Below, piece by piece: positions 1-5,619 of a stretch of DNA of 6,331 nt. How positions within the stretch are numbered: position 1 is the stretch's first letter; each line of letters starts with the position of its first letter. The notes under the pieces were generated by a model. The model was not told the origin of the DNA and did not search any database. It saw only the letters and a list, made by a program, of their open reading frames with translations. Source of the stretch: Clostridia bacterium (GTDB lineage: Bacteria; Bacillota; Clostridia; UBA1381); NCBI GenBank assembly GCA_900770405.1, contig CAAGKL010000306.1, positions 1 to 6,331 of the forward strand, read 5' to 3'. The position numbers and the translations under genes were made by a program.

Positions 1-20
1 GACGTGTGCTCTTCCGATCT
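1..20. other. Illumina TruSeq adapter remnant (non-genomic)
   Basis: The first 20 bases, GACGTGTGCTCTTCCGATCT, are identical to the 3' end of the Illumina TruSeq read-2 adapter as I know it. The match ends exactly at base 20 and plausible coding sequence starts at base 21. This is untrimmed library adapter at a contig end, not organism DNA. The GTG at base 6 and the five codons it opens (M-L-F-R-S) are therefore artefacts and must not be used as the start of the first gene. Confidence 0.96.
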
Positions 21-1322
21 AATCTCGAGCCCGCGCCGACCGAGGAGCCGGTGCGCGACGGACAACAGGTAAACGTAAATGTCGATGTTGACTATAACGG
101 CGGCGGGCAGACGTGCACGCCCTATGCGGGCGCCGATGCGGCAGCTCTTGCGGCGTATAACAGCGTTGCCGAGAGAAAGGCGCGCGTTATGGATATTTAC
201 TATAAAACGCCGTCAGTTGCGCTGAACACGGGCGCATGGTCCGATGCGGCATATGCCGCGGCAGCGCTTTGGGCGAACGATACAAAGGCGGGAAATGAGT
301 GCGTAATAAGAATTTGCACCGACCACCCGCCGAAGGCAGGTACTCAGTCGAGTGATTCGTATTTCTGTATGAATTTGCTGCTGCGCTGCTGGTTTACCTT
401 CTCGGACAAGAGCACAATCTATCCCGGAAGGCTCAGCAGTGAGGCGCAGGAGGCGATAGAAAAGTATTTTTACGAATATCTCTCGCTGAACTCGAGCCTT
501 GAAACCTCCAAGGAGATTTTCGACGATAAATTATACATACAGGACAGCGAAAACCACGATATTGTGCAGCGTGCGGCGTTCTTAATCGGTTCGGAGCTGC
601 TTATGAAAACCGACGCATACAAGGACCGCAGCATCGGCGCGGTTACGCTTTCGGAGTATTACGACGCGTGGAATACATATCTCAAGCACTATTTTGATAT
701 GAAAGCGCGCTACGGACTTACGGTCGAGACCGGCTCGCCGACATATTCAAAGTACACGGTCGACTCGATGTACGCGATTTACGATTTCACCGGTGACGAT
801 GAACTGCGGGCGACCGTCGGGAAATTCCTTGATGTGTATTACACCGATGCGGTGCTTGAGACGTCGGGCGGCGTGCGCGGCGGGGCGAAAAACCGCGCAT
901 ATCAGGACAAATACGCCTACACCCCCTCAATGGACGCAATCAACTTTTTCCAGTATGTGCAGTTCGGAACAGGTGAGGAGATGTACGCGCAGTACAGCGC
1001 GCACCCGTCTCAGCTGTGCGCCGCGATGACCGATTACGTTGCGCCGTTTGTAGTGTTTGACCTTGCGTATAATAAAACAAAATCGGGCAGCGTGTGCTAT
1101 GAGTCGCAGACTATGGCGGCGGGCGAGCGCGAAGTGTTCGAGGGAACAAATGCGCTTAACTACAAAATGGATCTGCCGGGCAGAGTATACCGCAGGAGCT
1201 ATGTGACCGAGGATTATGCGATGGGCACGCAGACGATTGACCGCAATTACAGATACACGGAAATTCACTCGCAGAATAAGTGGATGGGCGTTTTGCGGCG
1301 GTATGCGCGGCGAAAGATATGA
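21..1322 (+). CDS. N-terminal fragment of the lyase-like protein (first open frame)
   Basis: This is the intact first portion of the broken gene described for 21-1920. It carries the helical domain and the SENHD and RGGAKNR motifs. True coding sequence holds up to about the valine codon at 1290-1292 (N-K-W-M-G-V). The last residues before the TGA at 1320-1322 (L-R-R-Y-A-R-R-K-I) are out of frame: the next frame reads C-G-G-M-R-G-E-R-Y-D-S-R-V-Y-V-Q-G-L-G, which is far more protein-like. A gene caller starting at the GTG at base 6 would include adapter codons. No upstream promoter or ribosome binding site can be assessed because the contig ends. Confidence 0.7.
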   Translation, partial: NLEPAPTEEPVRDGQQVNVNVDVDYNGGGQTCTPYAGADAAALAAYNSVAERKARVMDIYYKTPSVALNTGAWSDAAYAAAALWANDTKAGNECVIRICTDHPPKAGTQSSDSYFCMNLLLRCWFTFSDKSTIYPGRLSSEAQEAIEKYFYEYLSLNSSLETSKEIFDDKLYIQDSENHDIVQRAAFLIGSELLMKTDAYKDRSIGAVTLSEYYDAWNTYLKHYFDMKARYGLTVETGSPTYSKYTVDSMYAIYDFTGDDELRATVGKFLDVYYTDAVLETSGGVRGGAKNRAYQDKYAYTPSMDAINFFQYVQFGTGEEMYAQYSAHPSQLCAAMTDYVAPFVVFDLAYNKTKSGSVCYESQTMAAGEREVFEGTNALNYKMDLPGRVYRRSYVTEDYAMGTQTIDRNYRYTEIHSQNKWMGVLRRYARRKI

Positions 1323-1639
1323 CAGCCGCGTGTATGTGCAGGGGCTCGGCTCGGCGCAGAACGGCAGAACCGGCTATAATGAGAGACGGAATATGCGCCG
1401 AGGGGGCGATGCTTGTCGCGGGTCTGCCCGAGGCGACAAATTCAAGCGGTATCGGCATATATATTTCGCAGGATATATTCGACAGCAAGATAATTGAGGA
1501 TGGCTGGATCTTCGGCGAGGACGCGGACGGCAGCTGCTATGTTGCGATAAAGCCGTCAAAGGGCGAATTCCAGAGCTTTGAGGAGCGTGTCGGCGGAAGC
1601 CTTGCAAGGGTGAGCATATCGTATGTGCCGGTGGTTAAC

Positions 1640-1920
1640 AGGTCGCGAAAGGGTCGGATTACGCAAGCCTTGATGCGTTTGCAAAGGCTGTGTCGGCGTG
1701 CGGCTTTAAGTGGACGGGGAATGTGTTTATGTATACCACGCTAAACGGCGACACGATTGAAATGTCAACCGATAAGGTTATGCCGAGGGTAAATTCGCAG
1801 GAAATTGACACGGCCCCGGAATTTCTCGTGAAAAGCCCGTATTTCAACAGCAAATACGCAAGCGGGGTTTTCAATATCACCGACACTAAGGGGCACGGAT
1901 TTGTTGTCGACTTCAATTAA
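1640..1920 (+). CDS. C-terminal fragment of the lyase-like protein
   Basis: In the frame ending at TAA 1918-1920, sequence from about 1639 reads Q-V-A-K-G-S-D-Y-A-S-L-D-A-F-A-K-A-V and then a beta-strand-rich tail (W-T-G-N-V-F-M-Y-T-T-L-N-G-D-T-I-E-M and onward to V-V-D-F-N). This joins naturally to the upstream V-P-V-V-N in another frame. The GTG at 1690 that an ORF finder would use has no ribosome binding site in front of it and falls mid-domain, so it is not a true start. The fragment is best read as the end of the gene at 21-1920, not as an independent small protein. Confidence 0.6.
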
Positions 1921-1931
1921 TTCTCTACAGT

Positions 1932-1936
1932 GGAGG
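1932..1936 (+). promoter_or_regulatory. Ribosome binding site deciding the TTG start of the SLH gene
   Basis: GGAGG lies 8 bases before TTG 1945-1947. The alternative GTG at 1930 overlaps this site and would have no ribosome binding site of its own, so the TTG is preferred. The same choice puts the positively charged S-K-R directly after the initiator, as a signal peptide requires. Confidence 0.85.
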
Positions 1937-1944
1937 ACACTACA

Positions 1945-4329
1945 TTGAGTAAAAGAATAATCAGTCTTTTGACTGTACTTGCGATAATGCTCGCCGCATT
2001 TCCGATGGGTGCGGCGCAGGCGGGGGAGGTTTCTGCCGCGTATGAGGTGCTCACGGCGCTCGGGGTGGAAATCGACGGCTATACCGCCGACGGCGAAATC
2101 ACGCGCGGACAGGCGGCAAAGACTTTCGCGGCGCTTGCGGGGCTTGCGGGCGCAGACACGGCGGCGGAGTATTTCGACGTCGCGCAAAATCACGAATTTG
2201 CGGCGTATATAAACGCGGTGAGCGGTGCGGGAATTATGCGCGGCACCGGCAGTGCGCTTTTTGAGCCCGACCGCGCGATTACTTATGCCGAGCTGGTATG
2301 CGCGCTGCTTGTTATGATGAATTACGACGTGTACGCCGAGGCGGGCGGCGGATATATGGCGGGATATATGAAAACCGCCGGCAGGCTGAAGCTGTCCGAG
2401 GGCACAGGCGGGCTCGGGGACAATACCGCACTGAGCGGCGCGGCATTTTCACAGGTGGTATATAATGCGCTCGACAAAAAGGTTCTCACCGTCAGCAGTG
2501 TCGGCGAGAATGTAAAATATGACACAACCGAGGGAGATACGCTCTCTTACAAATATCTCGGCGTGAGAAGGGGCGAAGGGCGCGTTGATGCCACACCGCT
2601 GACGGCAATTGTCGGCGGTGTCACCTCCGGGGACAGGGTAAAAATCGACGATAAAATATTCGCGCAGGGGATCTGCGACGGCGAGAGCCTGCTTGGGTAT
2701 ACTGTCGAATACTGGTCGCGCGGCAATGACGATGACATAGGCGAGCTTTTGTATATCGCGCCGACCGGCGACGAGACGCGCCTTACGGTGATGGGCTATG
2801 ATATTATCGGCGTGAGCGGCTCGAAGCTGCGCTATTATTCAGGCGACAGGGAAAAGTCGGTAAACCTTGCGGACGATATGGTGTGCGTTTATAATAACGA
2901 GGTAATAGACTACACAAACGATGACCTTGTGCCGGCGGACGGCAGCACGGAGTTTATCGTGAACAAGTCCGGCAGGGCGGAGGTCTGCATCGTGCGCGAT
3001 TGCAGCTACGGCGTTGTGAGAAGTGTGTCGGCGTCGGGCAGCAAGATAATTTTCGAGGATATGACCTCAATGCGGCTCGATGATTTTGAGGATTGGAGAA
3101 TTGTCAAGAACGGCAGAAGGCTGACGCTTATCGAGCTTGTTGCGGGCGATGTACTCAATATTGTGAAGCCGCGCGGCAGAAATGCGGTGTATATTGAGAT
3201 TTCCGGCGGCAGAGTGTCGGGCAAAATCGGCAGCGTGAGCACGGAGAATAAAAAGACGGTCGCGCAGATAGGCGATGTGCAGGCGGTGGTTTCACCATCG
3301 TATGCGGCATACGGCGAGGAGCTGAGGCTCAGCTTTGAGGGCGAATGGTACACCAATATTTTCGGCGACGTGTTCGCGGCGGTAAAGGTCGGCAGCGGCA
3401 GCTCGGAGTATGCGTATATGATTTCCTACAGACCGCTGACCGAGCCGGAGGACGAGGTGAAAATCAAGCTTTTCACCGCTACGGGTGAATTTGTATACGT
3501 AACTACGAACGGCAAGGTTCTGCTGGCGGATTCGGCGGACGGCTCAACAACAAAGCTCACAGGAGCTGAGCTTTACGACTATATGAAATACTCGGATTTG
3601 CAGCTGCAGCTGGTAAAATACAGCACCAACGAGGACGGGACGCTGAGGAAAATACAGTTTGCAAAGATGAATTATAACCGCCCCGAGGGCGCGAATATAA
3701 ACCCCGTCGGCAGTCTCGGCGCGGGCGCAAGCTATAACTGGACCACGATGCGCGTGGCGCTTGTCGACAGGAATGCCGTGCGCTACGTCGAGGATGAGGA
3801 AACCGTGGCGCGCGTGCTGAGTATTTATCAGGACGGAAAGCCGTTGGAAATTTACTGCGATGATGAGGATATGACCACGGCGTCGACCGTGCAGACCCGC
3901 TACAGCAATGTGAAAATCGGCGAGCTGAAGCCGGGCGATGTTATCGCGTATTCGGCAGACTCGTCGAATATGATGCGTGATTTCGAGCTGATGTTCTCCT
4001 ATGAGCGCGAGCGGGGGAATTATTTCGCCTATTCAAACAAGACGGGTGTTCCGAGCAAAATCGACTACAGCGCGGAGCTTCTGCTCGGCAGCGGCATCGT
4101 AAAGGCGGCATCGGCGAACGGTCTGGTCGTAAATATGCACGATAACGGCACAGACAACGCGTGGAACTATTATTTGGCGCTTGAGACGAGATTTACGCGG
4201 ACGTACCTGTTCGACAGTGATACCCGCAGGTGGAAAACCGTGCCGTTTTCAACGGTGAAAAAGGGCGATAAGGTCGTTATCAGAATGCAGGGCTATGCAC
4301 TTTGGGAAGTACTTATATACGATGTATAA
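1945..4329 (+). CDS. Secreted S-layer homology (SLH) domain protein, beta-rich C-terminal region
   Basis: The product has 794 residues from TTG 1945. Residues 1-26 are a clear Sec signal peptide: S-K-R-I-I-S start, a hydrophobic core, and an A-Q-A cleavage site before G-E-V. Three SLH-like repeats follow at about 32-67 (with ITRGQAAKTFAAL), 76-128 (YFDV..., then GIMRGTG and FEPDRAITYAELVCALLV) and 136-181 (GRLKLSEG, then AFSQVVYNALDKK). SLH repeats typically bind pyruvylated secondary wall polymers, so the protein is expected on the cell surface. Residues about 200-794 are beta-rich, with no catalytic motif I recognise. Short G-D motifs of the form (hydrophobic)-x-x-G-D-(hydrophobic) recur at about 396-407, 658-670 and 768-780, with a weaker one near 229, suggesting repeated small beta-barrel units. 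It sits between a lyase-like gene and a GH105 gene, which suggests a surface role in glycan binding or scaffolding; this is inference. Three SLH repeats and the signal peptide are secure; the function is not. Confidence 0.9.
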   Translation: MSKRIISLLTVLAIMLAAFPMGAAQAGEVSAAYEVLTALGVEIDGYTADGEITRGQAAKTFAALAGLAGADTAAEYFDVAQNHEFAAYINAVSGAGIMRGTGSALFEPDRAITYAELVCALLVMMNYDVYAEAGGGYMAGYMKTAGRLKLSEGTGGLGDNTALSGAAFSQVVYNALDKKVLTVSSVGENVKYDTTEGDTLSYKYLGVRRGEGRVDATPLTAIVGGVTSGDRVKIDDKIFAQGICDGESLLGYTVEYWSRGNDDDIGELLYIAPTGDETRLTVMGYDIIGVSGSKLRYYSGDREKSVNLADDMVCVYNNEVIDYTNDDLVPADGSTEFIVNKSGRAEVCIVRDCSYGVVRSVSASGSKIIFEDMTSMRLDDFEDWRIVKNGRRLTLIELVAGDVLNIVKPRGRNAVYIEISGGRVSGKIGSVSTENKKTVAQIGDVQAVVSPSYAAYGEELRLSFEGEWYTNIFGDVFAAVKVGSGSSEYAYMISYRPLTEPEDEVKIKLFTATGEFVYVTTNGKVLLADSADGSTTKLTGAELYDYMKYSDLQLQLVKYSTNEDGTLRKIQFAKMNYNRPEGANINPVGSLGAGASYNWTTMRVALVDRNAVRYVEDEETVARVLSIYQDGKPLEIYCDDEDMTTASTVQTRYSNVKIGELKPGDVIAYSADSSNMMRDFELMFSYERERGNYFAYSNKTGVPSKIDYSAELLLGSGIVKAASANGLVVNMHDNGTDNAWNYYLALETRFTRTYLFDSDTRRWKTVPFSTVKKGDKVVIRMQGYALWEVLIYDV

Positions 4330-4341
4330 AGGTATAATTTA

Positions 4342-4357
4342 TGCCGCCGTCCGGCGG
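4342..4357 (+). other. Intercistronic GC hairpin
   Basis: GCCGCC-GTCC-GGCGGC forms a perfect 6-bp GC stem with a 4-base loop, located 13 bases after the SLH stop codon. No T-run follows (next bases are GGAACGGAG), so it is not a standard intrinsic terminator. It could protect the upstream mRNA 3' end or modulate expression of the downstream gene. If the alternative ATG at 4341 were used, the hairpin would lie inside the first codons. Confidence 0.6.
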
Positions 4358-4388
4358 CGGAACGGAGATTAAAACGAGAGACGAAAAA

Positions 4389-5453
4389 ATGATAAAAGAG
4401 CTTATGCACAGGGTTTTTGTGCGCACAACAAATATGGACTTTTCGTGGAACTGGGGCGGCGGAGTTGCCTTTTACGGGATTGTGCGCGCGTGGAAGGTGA
4501 CCGGCGATGACGAGTACATCGAGTACCTGAAGGGCTGGGTGGACAATTACCTCGAGGAGGGTCTGCCGGAGTTTACGATAAACACGATAGCGCTCGGCTA
4601 TACGGTTCTGGCACTTTACAAATACACCGGCGACGAAAAATATATGGATATTGCAAAGAGCCAGGCGGAATTTCTGACGAACAAGACAATCCGCTTCGGT
4701 GACAGCGTTTATCAGCATACGGTATCGGAGAAAAATTATAATTTTGACGAGCAGGCGTGGGCGGATACGCTGTTTATGGCGGGGCTGTTTATGGCGAAAA
4801 TCGGCGCGCTGCTCGGCAACAGGCAGTATTTTGATGACGGAATGAACCAGTTCCACTGGCATATCGAGTATTTACAGAATATCAAAAACGGTTTGTTCTA
4901 TCACGGTTGGGACAATGTGAACAAAAACAATATGTCAGCAATCCACTGGTGCCGCGCGAACGGCTGGGCGGCGATCACTATGGCGGAGGCGATGCATCTG
5001 TCCGATGCCTTTAACCCGGTGTTCGTCGAGATGATGGACGCGCTGCGCGACCAGATGGCGGCTCTTTCGCGCTTGCAGGACGCGGGCGGTATGTGGCACA
5101 CGATTGTCGATGATGACAGCTCGTACTGCGAGACCTCGGGCTCGTGCGCGATTGCCACGGCGATGATTAAATTCTGCGTTTACGGAGGACATATGCTGTA
5201 TAAAAAGAATATTCTGCGTGCGGCAGACGCGATTATCGCCGAAATCGGCGATACCGGTATAGTGATGAATGTGTCGGGCGGAACGGCGGTTATGCACGAC
5301 GAGGATGGGTACAAAAAAATTCCGCACACGCGCATACAGGGCTGGGGACAGGGGCTCGCGCTGGCATTTCTGGCAGAGCTTATGCTCTTTGACGAAAAAA
5401 TCGGGCATACGGAGGCTGCGCCCGAAAAAAAGCCCAAGGGCGGCAAAGAATAA
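4389..5453 (+). CDS. GH88/GH105-type unsaturated glycuronyl hydrolase
   Basis: The product has 354 residues from ATG 4389, a usual length for the YteR/YesR-like GH105 family. These enzymes hydrolyse the 4,5-unsaturated uronic acid left at the non-reducing end of oligosaccharides by polysaccharide lyases. Visible family signatures, numbered from ATG 4389, are W-A-D-T-L-F-M with Asp126 (the expected catalytic acid), Y-H-G-W-D with His172, W-C-R-A-N-G-W with Arg189 and Trp193, E-T-S-G-S at 248-252 and G-W-G-Q-G at 318-322. The helical repeats fit an (alpha/alpha)6 barrel. There is no signal peptide, so it is cytoplasmic. The last residues (E-K-K-P-K-G-G-K-E) are a charged tail. Start choice is uncertain: ATG 4341, 11 bases after the previous stop, has a fair AAAGG site at 4328-4332, but would add 16 residues (M-P-P-S-G-G-G...) encoded by the hairpin and unlike the family. 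ATG 4389 has only a weak GAGAG. Exact substrate (rhamnogalacturonyl or another uronyl oligosaccharide) cannot be told from sequence alone. Confidence 0.9.
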   Translation: MIKELMHRVFVRTTNMDFSWNWGGGVAFYGIVRAWKVTGDDEYIEYLKGWVDNYLEEGLPEFTINTIALGYTVLALYKYTGDEKYMDIAKSQAEFLTNKTIRFGDSVYQHTVSEKNYNFDEQAWADTLFMAGLFMAKIGALLGNRQYFDDGMNQFHWHIEYLQNIKNGLFYHGWDNVNKNNMSAIHWCRANGWAAITMAEAMHLSDAFNPVFVEMMDALRDQMAALSRLQDAGGMWHTIVDDDSSYCETSGSCAIATAMIKFCVYGGHMLYKKNILRAADAIIAEIGDTGIVMNVSGGTAVMHDEDGYKKIPHTRIQGWGQGLALAFLAELMLFDEKIGHTEAAPEKKPKGGKE

Positions 5454-5461
5454 TATAACGG

Positions 5462-5509
5462 AAAAAACTCCCGGGGTACGGCAGAGTTTGCCGCTTCGGG
5501 AGTTTTTTT
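5462..5509 (+). terminator. Strong bipartite intrinsic terminator after the GH105 gene
   Basis: AAAAAACTCCCG (5462-5473) pairs perfectly over 12 bp with CGGGAGTTTTTT (5497-5508), and the T-run continues to 5509. Within the apical region a second small stem, CGGCA (5479-5483) with TGCCG (5489-5493), closes a GAGTT loop, giving a two-storey hairpin. It begins 8 bases after the GH105 stop codon. Because the A-run on the left arm is a T-run on the other strand, it could terminate in both directions. It separates the enzyme/SLH unit from the regulator gene. Confidence 0.95.
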
Positions 5510-5523
5510 GCGCCCTGCGCAAG

Positions 5524-5555
5524 GTAAAATAGCAAATATGTAACATTGCTTTTAC
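5524..5555 (+). repeat. Imperfect inverted repeat over the -35 region (candidate operator)
   Basis: Left arm GTAAAATAGCAA (5524-5535) mirrors right arm TTGCTTTTAC (5546-5555), differing only by a TA insertion in the left arm. The centre holds a perfect 9-base palindrome, ATGTAACAT (5538-5546). The right arm covers the predicted -35 hexamer, so a protein bound here could control the promoter of the sensor gene. It lacks a T-run and lies upstream of the promoter core, so it is not a terminator for that gene. Binding protein unknown. Confidence 0.5.
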
Positions 5556-5574
5556 GGCGCAAAAATGGTATAAT
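5546..5574 (+). promoter_or_regulatory. Sigma-A type promoter with extended -10
   Basis: The -35 is TTGCTT (5546-5551), followed by a 17-base spacer and a consensus -10 TATAAT (5569-5574) preceded by TGG (5566-5568), an extended -10. Transcription should begin near 5581, giving a leader of about 40 bases before the ATG at 5620. It follows the terminator directly and so opens a new transcription unit. Confidence 0.85.
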
Positions 5575-5606
5575 AAGCGCAGGTGTTGTATAAATTCGAT
5601 ATGCTT

Positions 5607-5612
5607 AAGGGG
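5607..5612 (+). promoter_or_regulatory. Ribosome binding site of the sensor gene
   Basis: AAGGGG lies 7 bases before the ATG at 5620 and fixes that start. The ATG at 5601 falls in the leader, is not in the same frame and has no comparable site. Confidence 0.8.
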
Positions 5613-5619
5613 AAAAGAT

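Larger units (their letters stand above)
21..1920 (+). pseudogene. 5'-truncated, frameshifted polysaccharide-lyase/heparinase-like protein
   Basis: Read through three frame changes (near 1293, 1381-1385 and 1637-1642) this region gives one continuous product of about 632 residues ending at the TAA at 1918-1920, with the N-terminus cut off by the contig edge. The first residues (EPAPTEEP) look like an acidic proline linker, so a signal peptide and perhaps another domain are missing upstream. Residues about 40-350 are alpha-helical and aromatic-rich, as in an (alpha/alpha) toroid, with landmark motifs SENHD (176-180), RGGAKNR (from 286) and a Y-T-E-I-H-S-Q-N-K-W block (from 412). The remainder is beta-rich with GWIFGEDADGSCYVAIKP and YVPVV segments, as in the C-terminal sheet domains of heparinase II/III-like and related lyases. 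I recognise the architecture, not a specific family, so the substrate and catalytic residues are not assigned. It lies 24 bases upstream of the SLH gene, probably in the same operon. The breaks could be real decay or assembly errors; coding sequence around them is otherwise well kept, so any decay is recent. Confidence 0.6.

Noticed and set aside
1290..1390. Programmed ribosomal frameshifting as an explanation of the broken first gene
   Set aside because: There is no X-XXY-YYZ slippery heptamer with a downstream structure that I can see, and three separate shifts in both directions would be needed. Mutation or sequence error is simpler.
4333..4338. TATAAT between the SLH and GH105 genes as an internal promoter
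   Set aside because: The hexamer is perfect but the sequence 17 bases upstream (TACTTA) is a poor -35 and there is no TG extension. A weak internal promoter cannot be excluded, but is not supported.
4342..4357. GC hairpin as an intrinsic terminator
   Set aside because: No run of T follows the stem, so it does not meet the pattern; the real terminator is at 5462-5509.
4293..4862. 189-codon open frame on the - strand
   Set aside because: It lies opposite well-conserved GH105 coding sequence and the SLH gene end; the product resembles no protein family.
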